NCBI GenBank assembly: GCA_002320815.1
Contig: DCLA01000056.1
Coordinates: 1-27,268, forward strand
Direction: 5' to 3'
Length of the DNA stretch: 27,268 nt
Source of the DNA: Myxococcales bacterium UBA1660
Lineage (GTDB): Bacteria > Myxococcota_A > Polyangia > Polyangiales > Houyiibacteriaceae
Each line of letters begins with the position of its first letter. Position 1 is the stretch's first letter. This document shows, one piece after another, positions 14,391 through 23,985 of this stretch. Under the pieces are notes generated by a model, which saw only the letters and a program-made list of their open reading frames with translations, had not been told where the DNA came from and did not search any database. Made by a program: the position numbers and the translations under genes.

Positions 14391-14642
14391 CTCCCAGCGG
14401 GGATCGCCCCCCGCGCCCGAGAGGCGAGGTTCGCGTCGCAGGGCGCGTTCGGAGTCGCGGAACGCGACAGGGTCTCCGACGGAACCCTGGTTGGAAACGC
14501 TCGGATACGGTTTCCCGAAGGATTTTGCGCCGTCGAGACGCGGACGAAATCTGTCGGAAACCGGGCTCGCGCAGAGTTCTCGATGAACGAGTCCGCTCCC
14601 GGAGCGCCCTCATGGCCCGGCGACCGACTCGAGCGAGAGACC
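14391..14642 (+). other. 252-nt intergenic leader of the ammonium transporter gene
   Basis: GCGGGG (14397-14402) pairs with CCCCGC (14409-14414), a weak terminator candidate for btpA without a U-tract. Further on, ACGGTTTCCCGA (14507-14518) and TCGGAAACCGG (about 14554-14564) form an imperfect inverted repeat. I searched by eye for a sigma54 (GG-N10-GC) promoter and NtrC sites, which would be expected for nitrogen control, and found none convincing. The frame is open from 14583 but has no signal or family match before 14643. Confidence 0.4.
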
Positions 14643-15911
14643 ATGACGCAATCCATGCTCGACAGCATCTGGGTGCTCCTCAGCGCCTTCCTCGTCTTCT
14701 TCATGCACGCGGGCTTCGCCCTCGTGGAGTCCGGCTTCTGCCGCAAGAAGAACGCCGTCATGGTGCTCCTGAAGAACTTCGGGGTGGTCGCGATCGCCTC
14801 CATCGTCTTCTACGTGGTCGGCTACGGGTTCATGTTCGGTGAAGGCAACGGCTTCATCGGGCTCAGCCACTTCCTGCCCAGCGGCGCCGAGGCCGACGTG
14901 GGCACCCTGCCCATCTACGTCTTCCTCTTCTTTCAGCTCGTCTTCGCGGCGACGGCCTGCACCATCGTGAGCGGCGCCGTCGCCGAGCGGGCTCGGCTCG
15001 GGACCTTCTTCGCCTTCACCGCCTTGGCGACCGCGTTCGTGTACCCGGTGGTCGGCCACTGGGTCTGGGGCGGCGGCTGGCTCAGCCAGATGGGCTTCCT
15101 CGACTTCGCTGGCAGCACGGTGGTCCACGCCGTCGGCGGCGGGATGGCGCTGGCCGGGGCCCTCGCCGTCGGTCCCCGGTTGGGCAAGTACGACAAGGAG
15201 GGCAACAGCCGTCCCATGCCGGCCCACAACTTCCCGCTGGCGGCCCTGGGCGTGATCATCCTCTGGCTCGGCTGGTTCGGCTTCAACGGCGGCAGCACCG
15301 TCAGCGCCGAGAACCCCGGCTCCATCGCGCGCATCGTCCTGGTGACCAACCTGGCGGCCTCCGCGGGCTTCCTGGTGAGCCTCACCTGGGTCCGCTTCCG
15401 CACCGGCATGCTCGACCTCTCCATGGGCCTCAACGGCGCCCTGGCCGGCCTGGTGGGCATCACCGCCGGCTGCGACATCATCGCGCCCGGCTGGTCTCTC
15501 CTGGTGGGCGCCGTGGCCGGGATCCTCTGCGTCGAGGGCGTGTACTTCCTCGACAAGGTGAAGCTCGACGATCCCGTCGGCGCCATCGTCGTCCACGGCA
15601 TGTGCGGCGTCTTCGGCACCCTCGCGGTGGGTCTCTTCGGCGACGAGGTCGGCCTCTTGGTCGGCGGGGGCGCCGCCCAGCTCGGTATCCAGGCGATGGG
15701 CACCTTCGCCGGCTTCGCCTTCGCCTTCGCGGCGGGCTGCCTGCTCTGGTTCGGCATGAAGTTCCTGGTCCCCGGTGGGGTCCGCGTGGAAGCCGGCCAC
15801 GAGCTCGAGGGCCTCGACGTCGCCGAGTGCGGCGTCGACGCCTACGGCGAGGAGTTCGGAGGCGGCGGCGGGGCCCACTCGGCCCACGCGATGCCCGCCC
15901 CGGCGGAGTAG
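14643..15911 (+). CDS. amt: ammonium transporter (Amt family)
   Basis: 422-residue polytopic membrane protein with about 11 hydrophobic helices that conducts ammonium/ammonia across the inner membrane. Typical features are MHAGFALVESGFCRKKNAV (21-39), the periplasmic-side FLDFAGSTVVH with twin-His His162, and VVHGMCGVFGTL with the second pore His318. The C-terminal tail has GHELEGLDVAECGVDAYGEE, the segment that in this family mediates GlnK/PII regulation, and then a Gly/Ala/His-rich end. ATG 14643 (MTQSMLDSIW) fits the family; the upstream 20 codons from 14583 look non-coding. No glnK/glnB gene is adjacent, unlike many bacterial amt loci. It converges on the lipoprotein gene with a single nucleotide between the stop codons. 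Confidence 0.95.
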   Translation: MTQSMLDSIWVLLSAFLVFFMHAGFALVESGFCRKKNAVMVLLKNFGVVAIASIVFYVVGYGFMFGEGNGFIGLSHFLPSGAEADVGTLPIYVFLFFQLVFAATACTIVSGAVAERARLGTFFAFTALATAFVYPVVGHWVWGGGWLSQMGFLDFAGSTVVHAVGGGMALAGALAVGPRLGKYDKEGNSRPMPAHNFPLAALGVIILWLGWFGFNGGSTVSAENPGSIARIVLVTNLAASAGFLVSLTWVRFRTGMLDLSMGLNGALAGLVGITAGCDIIAPGWSLLVGAVAGILCVEGVYFLDKVKLDDPVGAIVVHGMCGVFGTLAVGLFGDEVGLLVGGGAAQLGIQAMGTFAGFAFAFAAGCLLWFGMKFLVPGGVRVEAGHELEGLDVAECGVDAYGEEFGGGGGAHSAHAMPAPAE

Positions 15912-15912
15912 C

Positions 15913-16995
15913 TCACCCGCGCGTCACGCCCACCGCGCGGTCGCGCTCTTCGCAGCGGTGCTCGCACGCCGCGATGCAAGTCTCGATCGCCTCATCGTCG
16001 GACTCGGCCTCGCATGAGCCGCACTCGCAGTACCCGTGCAGTGCTTCGAGCCGAGGCAAGAGCGGCTCCCGTTCGGCAGCGAAGGCCCGACACTCGGCGG
16101 CACCACGAAAGACGCCAAGCAGGTAGGTGAGCTCACCACCGTACATGCGCTTGTCGAATGCCAGCCCGTCGATGGCCTCGTCGCACGGCTCCGGAGCACA
16201 CTCCAGCGTACAGGTCGCCTCCGCAGGGTTCGCGGAATCCCCGGCGCCCGCTGGCGCCGACGCGGACCCGGAGGCGACCGCCCCTCCGAGGCTCGACCCG
16301 GCACTTCCCGACGAACCTGCAGGGGCCGCCTGAAAACGAACCGCGGGCTCGCGGGTAGAACAACTCGCCTGCCCGCCGTTGGAGCAGGAGACCGTCCGCT
16401 CGGCGTCCACGCAGCTCAGCGACACCTGGTCGACCTCGCTCGCGTAGACCCAGCGCCTCGGAGTCGCCTCGACCCGGATGTAGGGCAACTGCGAGAACCC
16501 ACCCATGGCGCCTCCCCCCCCGGGGCCCTCGTACCCGCCGTCGGTGACGACCACGCCTCCCGAAAGCAAGAGCTCGTGCACCGAGCGCCCCCCCTGCGCG
16601 TCACGCGGTCCCCGAATCGTCAACATGAGCTCGCCGTCGCGAAGTGAACCCGGATGGGGACGACAGCGACGATCCAAGCCCTCCTCGGGGAGGTCCGCGT
16701 AGACGAAGAAGCGGGCTCCGCGAAGCGGAGTGGCGCCGTCCGTCACTTCGTGCATCCCCTCCACCCGCACCAGCTCGGCCTGCGCCAGAGCGCGGAGCTC
16801 CTCGACGGTCCGGGCATCGAGAGAGTGCCGCTCGGGTTCGGTCTCGGGCGCAGCGGCGCGCGAGGGAGGCCGGTCCGTCCGCTGGGCGGGCGCCGCGGCC
16901 TGAGGCGCGGGCACCTCGTGGGTCTCGAGGTGCCCGGTGTGACAACCGACGAGCAGAAGCATGCTCACATGGAACCGTACCGATCGACGTCGCAT
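15913..16995 (-). CDS. Cys-rich lipoprotein of unknown function
   Basis: 360 residues, not recognised. MRRRSVRFHVSMLLLVGC is a lipoprotein signal with Arg-rich n-region and lipobox LVGC (Cys18). An Ala/Pro-rich linker (to about 55) leads to a middle domain containing VEGMHEVTDGATPLRGARFFVY and a Gly-rich loop (YEGPGGGGAMGGFSQLPY). A Ser/Gly/Ala linker (about 225-260) precedes a Cys-rich C-terminal module with spacing CTLECAPEPC, YCECGSCE and CIAACEHRC that should be disulfide-bonded outside the cytoplasm. Such modular Cys-rich lipoproteins are common in myxobacteria, usually without known function. The start is fixed by the signal peptide. Three consecutive dyads lie 30-78 nt upstream of the ATG. 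Confidence 0.8.
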   Translation of the reverse strand: MRRRSVRFHVSMLLLVGCHTGHLETHEVPAPQAAAPAQRTDRPPSRAAAPETEPERHSLDARTVEELRALAQAELVRVEGMHEVTDGATPLRGARFFVYADLPEEGLDRRCRPHPGSLRDGELMLTIRGPRDAQGGRSVHELLLSGGVVVTDGGYEGPGGGGAMGGFSQLPYIRVEATPRRWVYASEVDQVSLSCVDAERTVSCSNGGQASCSTREPAVRFQAAPAGSSGSAGSSLGGAVASGSASAPAGAGDSANPAEATCTLECAPEPCDEAIDGLAFDKRMYGGELTYLLGVFRGAAECRAFAAEREPLLPRLEALHGYCECGSCEAESDDEAIETCIAACEHRCEERDRAVGVTRG

Positions 16996-17024
16996 CGGAG
17001 CAGCGTACGCAGCCCGGACCGCGA

Positions 17025-17073
17025 TCCCCCGCGGGGGAATCGGTCACCGACCGAGAGACCGCGAGGGTCGCGG
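17025..17073. repeat. three consecutive perfect dyads upstream of the Cys-rich lipoprotein gene
   Basis: In 49 nt there are three perfect inverted repeats: TCCCCCGCGGGGGA (17025-17038), TCGGTC-ACC-GACCGA (17040-17054) and CCGCGA-GGG-TCGCGG (17059-17073). They lie between the fusA terminator and the lipoprotein start, on the promoter/leader side of the lipoprotein gene. They could be serial hairpins in its leader RNA or operator sites. The dyads differ in sequence, so they are not copies of one element. Confidence 0.55.
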
Positions 17074-17143
17074 AGCGCCGCCGTGCGCGATGGCACCCTT
17101 CCGCCAACGGCACGGGATGTATCCGATGGCCTGACGGACGCGA

Positions 17144-17175
17144 AACGGCGACCTCCGAGCTCGGAGGTCGCCGTT
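17144..17175 (-). terminator. 32-bp perfect palindrome, terminator of fusA
   Basis: AACGGCGACCTCCGAG (17144-17159) is the exact reverse complement of CTCGGAGGTCGCCGTT (17160-17175). It begins 20 nt past the fusA stop, and read on the minus strand the stem is followed by a short T run (GTTTCGCG). This is a very stable intrinsic terminator. Confidence 0.85.
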
Positions 17176-17195
17176 CTCACGAGCCTCGGCTCAGC

Positions 17196-19286
<2,091 letters not shown>

Positions 19287-19365
19287 GATGGGGGGTCCGT
19301 TTCGTCGCCGGCTTCGCTCTCGGAGCGGCCTCGTTCATCTGGGCCCGGTGCGGGGCGCCCCGTCC

Positions 19366-20760
19366 CTACCACTTGGTGGCCGCCCTGCAAATGGACGGTG
19401 AGAGGAGGCTCCGCGCGAGGGCGAGAGCGCTTGATAAGCTCTCTTTCAGCGTCGCGCCATCCTCGGCGCGAAGAATCGCGGACGGATGGACCGTGACCAC
19501 CGTGTGCGGAGCGAAGGGCGTGGCGACGACCTTCCCGCGAACGTCGCGGAATTTCACCCGAGATCCCAGGAGGCTCCGGGTGGCCGTGGCCCCCAGCAGC
19601 ACCAGGACTTCGGGCTTCACCAGCTCCAGCTCCGCGTGGAGCCACGGACGACAGGCCTGCACCTCGCCGGCCCGGGGCCGATCGTGGATCCGGCGCTTTC
19701 CTCGGAAGCGGAAGTGTTTGACCGAGTTGGTGAGGTAAGTCTCGCCCGGCGGCAGGCCGACCGACGCCATCACCTCGCGCAGCAGCGAGCCCGCGGGGCC
19801 CACGAAGGGGCGACCGCGGCGGTCTTCCTGGTCGCCGGGCTGCTCGCCGACCAAGACGACCCGCGCGTCCGCGGGTCCTTCGCCGAAGACCACCTGGGTC
19901 GCCGGCCCGTGGAGGGGACAGGCGCGGCAGGCGGGGGCGGCCTCGCGCAGGGTCTCGAGGCTCCGGCGCTCGGGGAGCACGTCGGCCACGGTGGGTTGGC
20001 GCTCGGCCCGGGCGGCCATCGCCGCGACCCGGGCCGGAGCCTCGGCGACGAGCGCGCGGAGGTCGCGGGTCTCGGGCAGGGTGGACCAGTGCTTGGCGGG
20101 CATCTCGGCTCGCATCGCCTTCAGGTTGGTGCGCGCCGGGTTGAAGGTGGCGCGGTAGTAGGTGCGCCACAGGTCGTCGAGCCCGTCGGCGTCCGGGACG
20201 GCCGAGCGCGGCGCGCCCGGTGCCCAGGTCAGCTCGCCCTCGCGCACGTGGAGCGTGGCGTCGGGGGTGAAGATGGCGAAGGGGCGGTCTCCGAAGCGCC
20301 GGGCGAAGAACCCCGCGACCAGCGGGAGGACGTGGTGGTCCGGTCGATGCCAGGCCGCGAAGGTGTCGGGGGCGACCTCCCGAAAGCGAACGAAGGCCTT
20401 GGCCTTGTGGGCGTCTCGGCGCACCGCGGCGTCCCGGGCGACGAGCTCCCGGACGTCGGGGTCCAGGGCTCGCTCGGGGAGGCCCTTCTCGGTCTGGTGC
20501 CGGTGGAGCAGCCGGTAGAGCAGTCGCAGCGAGTCCGGATCCCGGTGATGCGCCACCCGGCGAAAGGGTCCCTGCCAGCCGCGGGGGAAGCGCGGCGTGG
20601 GAAAGCGCTGGCCGGCGGGAGCCGGTTCCAGAAGCGATCCCTGGGCGCCGTCGGCAAAGAGACCCGCGGGATCGGCGCCTTCCGCCAGGAGGCGCCGGAG
20701 GGTCCCCCGGACCTCCCGCCAGCGGTCCGGCGAGCTGGGCTCGAGGGTCAGGCCGCGCAC
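19366..20760 (-). CDS. DUF4130-UdgX fusion (uracil-DNA-binding/crosslinking protein)
   Basis: 464 residues in two parts. Residues ~1-250 match the DUF4130 (TIGR03915-type) domain that accompanies this family (for example FRRVAHHRDPDSLRLLYRL, TYYRATFNPARTNLKAMR, MPAKHWSTLPE). Residues ~265-464 are a family-4-like uracil-DNA glycosylase domain: ACRACPLHG (Cys278, Cys281), GEQPGDQED (305-313), Cys370 (ACRPW) and VHPSAILR. KRRIH (355-359) is the distinctive UdgX loop, whose His359 would form a covalent bond to DNA at the uracil site. The family-4 KCRPP cysteine position reads KH (348-349). UdgX excises uracil and stays crosslinked to the DNA. The GTG at 20760 overlaps the radical SAM gene by 13 nt with GGAG upstream, so the genes are coupled. 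A self-complementary CGGGGCGCCCCG (19351-19362) follows the stop. Confidence 0.9.
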   Translation of the reverse strand: MRGLTLEPSSPDRWREVRGTLRRLLAEGADPAGLFADGAQGSLLEPAPAGQRFPTPRFPRGWQGPFRRVAHHRDPDSLRLLYRLLHRHQTEKGLPERALDPDVRELVARDAAVRRDAHKAKAFVRFREVAPDTFAAWHRPDHHVLPLVAGFFARRFGDRPFAIFTPDATLHVREGELTWAPGAPRSAVPDADGLDDLWRTYYRATFNPARTNLKAMRAEMPAKHWSTLPETRDLRALVAEAPARVAAMAARAERQPTVADVLPERRSLETLREAAPACRACPLHGPATQVVFGEGPADARVVLVGEQPGDQEDRRGRPFVGPAGSLLREVMASVGLPPGETYLTNSVKHFRFRGKRRIHDRPRAGEVQACRPWLHAELELVKPEVLVLLGATATRSLLGSRVKFRDVRGKVVATPFAPHTVVTVHPSAILRAEDGATLKESLSSALALARSLLSPSICRAATKW

Positions 20761-21977
20761 GACTCGAAGAGCTCCAGCTGCTCCGCGCGCTTCTCCTGCA
20801 CCCGCGTGCGCAGAGTCCGCATCAACACGCGATGGTGAGCGCCTGCGCCTTCGAGGCCGTGGACGAAGGGAGCCACCTTGGGCATCGAGACCCGGAGCGC
20901 CCGGAGGTCGTCGGCGCGGAGGCGACCCTGCCGCCGGGCGCTCAGGAGCCGGTCGACGCGTCGCGCCCCGAGACCGGGGACGCGCAGGAGCTGCTCCCGG
21001 GGCGCGCGGTTGAGGTCCAGCGGAAAGAGCTCGGGGTGCCGCAGCGCCCAGGCGAGCTTGGGATCGATGTCCAGGGGCAGCGCCTGCTCTTCCTCGAAGA
21101 GCTCGTCGACCTCGAAACCGTAGAAGCGGAAGAGCCAGTCCGCCTGGTAGAGGCGGTGCTCGCGGAGCAGGGTGACCGGCTTGCGCGGCAGCCCCGGGTC
21201 CGCGTGGACGATGGGGCTGTAGGCGCTGTAGTAGACGCGCCGGAGCCCGTGGCTGCGGTAGAGGGTCGACGCCGAGCGCAGGATGGTCTGGTCGGTGGTG
21301 GGCGTCGCGCCAACGACCATCTGGGTGCTCTGGCCCGCCGGGGCGAAGGGCGGCGCCTTCTTGCTCTTCTCGCGCTTGCGCGCGCCGATCTCCTCGGCGG
21401 CGTGATGCATCGATCCCTCGATGGACTCGGCGCGCTTCTCGGGGGCCAGCTTGGCCAGGTCGCCGGCGGTGGGGAGCTCCACGTTGCAGCTCAGCCGGTC
21501 CGCGTAGCGACCGGCGAGGCTGACCAACTCGGGCGACGCGCCGGCGATGATCTTGAGGTGCACATAGCCGCCGAAGCGCTCCTCCTCGCGGAGACGCCGG
21601 GCGACCTCGACCAGCCGCTCCATGGTGTGGTCCTCGCTGACCACGATGCCGCTGGAGAGGAAGAGCCCCTCGATGTAGTTCCGCCGGTAGAGGTCCATGG
21701 TGAGCCGGACCACCTCCTCGACGGTGAAGGCGGCGCGCTCGGTGTCGGAGCTCGCGCGGTTGATGCAGAAGCGACAGTCGTAGAGGCAACGGTTGGTGAA
21801 GAGGATCTTCAGCAGCGAGACGCAGCGGCCGTCCGGGGTGTAGCTGTGGCAGATGCCCATGCCCTCGGTGCTGCCGAGGCCCGAGCCCGAGCGCGTGCCC
21901 TTGGCGCCGCTGCTCGCGCAGGAGGCGTCGTATTTCGCGGCGTCGGCGAGGACCGCCAGCTTGCGACGGAGAGACAT
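20748..21977 (-). CDS. putative DNA modification/repair radical SAM protein, UdgX partner
   Basis: 409 residues. FTNRCLYDCRFCINRA carries the radical SAM CxxxCxxC motif (Cys64, 68, 71), which binds the [4Fe-4S]-SAM cluster. Extra Cys at 20, 43 and 52 precede it. The C-terminus has a helix-hairpin-helix segment (LNRAPREQLLRVPGLGARR) that suggests DNA binding. This is the family annotated as a putative DNA modification/repair radical SAM protein, known to co-occur with UdgX/DUF4130 genes; the reaction has not been established. The ATG at 21977 matches the family N-terminus (MSLRRKLAVLADAAKYDASC). The gene is first in a two-gene unit with the udgX fusion and is divergent, across 95 nt, from the MazG-like gene. 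Confidence 0.92.
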   Translation of the reverse strand: MSLRRKLAVLADAAKYDASCASSGAKGTRSGSGLGSTEGMGICHSYTPDGRCVSLLKILFTNRCLYDCRFCINRASSDTERAAFTVEEVVRLTMDLYRRNYIEGLFLSSGIVVSEDHTMERLVEVARRLREEERFGGYVHLKIIAGASPELVSLAGRYADRLSCNVELPTAGDLAKLAPEKRAESIEGSMHHAAEEIGARKREKSKKAPPFAPAGQSTQMVVGATPTTDQTILRSASTLYRSHGLRRVYYSAYSPIVHADPGLPRKPVTLLREHRLYQADWLFRFYGFEVDELFEEEQALPLDIDPKLAWALRHPELFPLDLNRAPREQLLRVPGLGARRVDRLLSARRQGRLRADDLRALRVSMPKVAPFVHGLEGAGAHHRVLMRTLRTRVQEKRAEQLELFESCAA

Positions 21978-22072
21978 GGACGGCAGCTTGGCAAACCACT
22001 GATCATGCGTCCAGTCGGTCTTTTCGAAGGTCGTCGCCGGTGGGGCCGAAGCGTGGCGTACCCTTCGCCGCG

Positions 22073-22432
22073 ATGACCGATGCGAAGACCGAGAGCGGCG
22101 CCGACCGTTGGGACCGAGTGCTGGCCGATGTCCGCGCGTTCGTGGCCGAGCGCGAGTGGGAGCCCTTCCACGACCCGAAGAACCTGGCGATGGCGGTCGC
22201 CTCCGAGGCCGGCGAGTTGCTCAGCGAGCTCCGCTGGATCCCGGGCGACGAGGCCGACGCCCACTGCCGGTCCGACGAGCACCGGCAGGCCATCGCCGAC
22301 GAGATCGCCGACGTGGCGGTGACCCTGACCATGTTGGCGGACCGCGTCGGCCTCGACCTGCTGGAGGCGATGCACGCCAAGTTGGTGAAGAACCGAGAGA
22401 AGTACCCCGCCGACGAGTGGCGGGGCCGCTGA
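22073..22432 (+). CDS. MazG-like nucleotide pyrophosphohydrolase (RS21-C6/dCTPase type)
   Basis: 119-residue all-helical protein. NLAMAVASEAGELLSELRW gives the first metal pair (Glu45, Glu48) and DEIADVAVTLTMLAD the second (Glu77, Asp80), the ExxE...ExxD signature of MazG-like NTP pyrophosphohydrolases. The ending KLVKNREKYPADEWRGR matches the iMazG/RS21-C6 subgroup. These enzymes hydrolyse (d)NTPs, often dCTP or damaged derivatives, to the monophosphate and pyrophosphate, cleaning the nucleotide pool. ATG 22073 is used because it begins the conserved region; the 11 upstream codons look non-coding. It is divergent from the radical SAM/UdgX pair, which also concerns uracil in DNA, and converges (18-nt gap) on the helix-hairpin-helix gene. 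Confidence 0.92.
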   Translation: MTDAKTESGADRWDRVLADVRAFVAEREWEPFHDPKNLAMAVASEAGELLSELRWIPGDEADAHCRSDEHRQAIADEIADVAVTLTMLADRVGLDLLEAMHAKLVKNREKYPADEWRGR

Positions 22433-22450
22433 GCCCGGGAAGCGCGCCGC

Positions 22451-23944
22451 TCAGCCGACGAGCTCGCTGGCGGCGTCCCGGAGCCGCTCCAGGCGACCGC
22501 GCTGGATCCCCGTCTCCGTGGAGAGCTCGTCCAGCCGGTGGTCGTCGGCGGTCGCCAACGCGGCGGCGTCGACCAGGCCGGCGGCGAAGAGGCGCTTCGA
22601 GAGCTTCGGCCCGATGCCCTTGACCGCCGCGAGGGGGACGCCGCTGGGCGTCGCGGAGGCCTCCTTCGAACGCGGCGGCACCGCGGCCGCCGACCGCGCC
22701 TCCAGCGCCTCCAGGCGCTCGGTCAGCGCGGCGAGGGCCGCGTCGCGGGCGCTCAGCTCGGTGAGGACGGTCGCGAGCGCGCGCTGAGCGTCGGCCAGGC
22801 CCGCCTCCGCGGCTTCGAGGCGGTGGCGGAGCCCGTCGTCGGGGGCGCGCGACTCGAGGGCGCCGAGGCGCTCGTCGAGGGCCAGGAGCTCGTCGTTGGA
22901 ACCCGGCTCGCTGGAGGGCGGCGCCGGTTCGGGCGCGGGCGCCTCTTCGAGCGCGACGAGGCGGCCGCGGAGCTCCCCCGCGAGGGCCGTGGCTTCGTCG
23001 CGGACGCTGCCGAAGTCGCGGGTGGCGCGCTCCTCGATGCCGTCGAGGCGATCGTCGTGGGCGGCCAGCTCGAGCTGGAGCCGGGTGACCTCGGCGACCC
23101 GCGCTTCCATGGACGCGAGCCGCTCGTCGGCGGCGGCGCCACCGGCGGCTTCGAGGGCCTTCACGCGTCCCGAGGTGGAACGCGACTCGGTCTCGGTGGC
23201 GCCCACCCGAGCCTCGAGAGCTTCCAGGGCCTTGCGCTGATCGGCGCCATCGAGCTCCACGGCGCGCAGCCGCGCCTGGACGGCGCCCAGGGTCATCGAG
23301 TCCGACGCGGCGCCGGACCCGGGGGTGGTCGAGGGCCGCACCGCGGGTCCCGGAGGCGGCGCCGCGGGTCGCGACGCCGGGACGCCTGCGCGCGCGGGGG
23401 GAGGCATCGGCCGGGACGCCGAGGTCGGCCGCGCGGGCGGCGTGGTCGCCCCGAGGGGATCCACCCGGGGGCTCTCCACGGGACGCGGCGGCGCGAGGGG
23501 CCGGGGCGGCGCCGAAGGGATCCGCGGCGCCGCGGGCTTGGCCGGGGTGCTCGCGGGGAAGGAGGGCTTCTTGAGCCGGACCGTGGTCTTCAGCGCGCGC
23601 GACGCGGCCGACGCGGGCGGCGGCGGCGCCGAAGGCCGCATCGCGCCCGGGGGCCGGGACAGGTCGCCGGGTCCCTTGGGCTTCCAGGGGGCGGGCGGCG
23701 CCACGGAGCGGCCCAGTCGCGCGGGCGGCTTGGAGGGGTCGGCGCTCATCGGTGGCGCCGGTTCGGTCTTGGGCCCCTCGGGCGCGACCGAGGCCCGCTG
23801 GCCAGGCAGCGGCGGCGGACCCACTCGGGCGCCCGGGAGCGGCGGCGGTCGGCGGGAGGGCGCCCGCACCTCGTCGGGGATCTTCATGTCCGGGGCGGTG
23901 GCCTCACCGCCGTCCAGCTCGGCCTCCTCGCGCTCGCTGCCCAT
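22451..23944 (-). CDS. Pro-rich/coiled-coil protein with C-terminal helix-hairpin-helix domain
   Basis: 497 residues in three zones. Residues ~1-210 are Pro/Ala/Arg-rich and disordered with repeated PPPLPG-type motifs; ~215-430 are heptad-like Ala/Leu/Glu/Arg helices (LEALEARVGA, LASMEARVAEV, LDERLGALESR), a predicted coiled coil. The last ~60 residues contain AAVKGIGPKLSKRLFAAG (HhH hairpin) and ETGIQRGRLERLRDAASEL, like the DUF4332/HhH5 modules that bind DNA or act as protein adaptors. No signal peptide. ATG 23944 has GAGG about 5 nt upstream and is preferred to ATG 23965, seven codons earlier. It lies 41 nt downstream of the next minus-strand gene and is probably co-transcribed with it. 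Similar architectures are common in myxobacteria; no specific function is known. Confidence 0.8.
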   Translation of the reverse strand: MGSEREEAELDGGEATAPDMKIPDEVRAPSRRPPPLPGARVGPPPLPGQRASVAPEGPKTEPAPPMSADPSKPPARLGRSVAPPAPWKPKGPGDLSRPPGAMRPSAPPPPASAASRALKTTVRLKKPSFPASTPAKPAAPRIPSAPPRPLAPPRPVESPRVDPLGATTPPARPTSASRPMPPPARAGVPASRPAAPPPGPAVRPSTTPGSGAASDSMTLGAVQARLRAVELDGADQRKALEALEARVGATETESRSTSGRVKALEAAGGAAADERLASMEARVAEVTRLQLELAAHDDRLDGIEERATRDFGSVRDEATALAGELRGRLVALEEAPAPEPAPPSSEPGSNDELLALDERLGALESRAPDDGLRHRLEAAEAGLADAQRALATVLTELSARDAALAALTERLEALEARSAAAVPPRSKEASATPSGVPLAAVKGIGPKLSKRLFAAGLVDAAALATADDHRLDELSTETGIQRGRLERLRDAASELVG

Positions 23945-23985
23945 CGGCCTCGCACCATACTCCATGGACCGGCGGTCGGATACCG

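Noticed and set aside
14391..14642. sigma54/NtrC promoter for amt
   Set aside because: No GG-N10-GC pair with adequate flanks and no NtrC-type dyad could be identified.
20761..21999. N-terminal ~410 codons of an 877-codon minus-strand frame, as if UdgX were one giant protein
   Set aside because: This part overlaps the radical SAM gene in another frame and reads as Arg/Gly/Pro-rich noise; a GTG at 20760 with an upstream GGAG gives the natural UdgX-fusion start.
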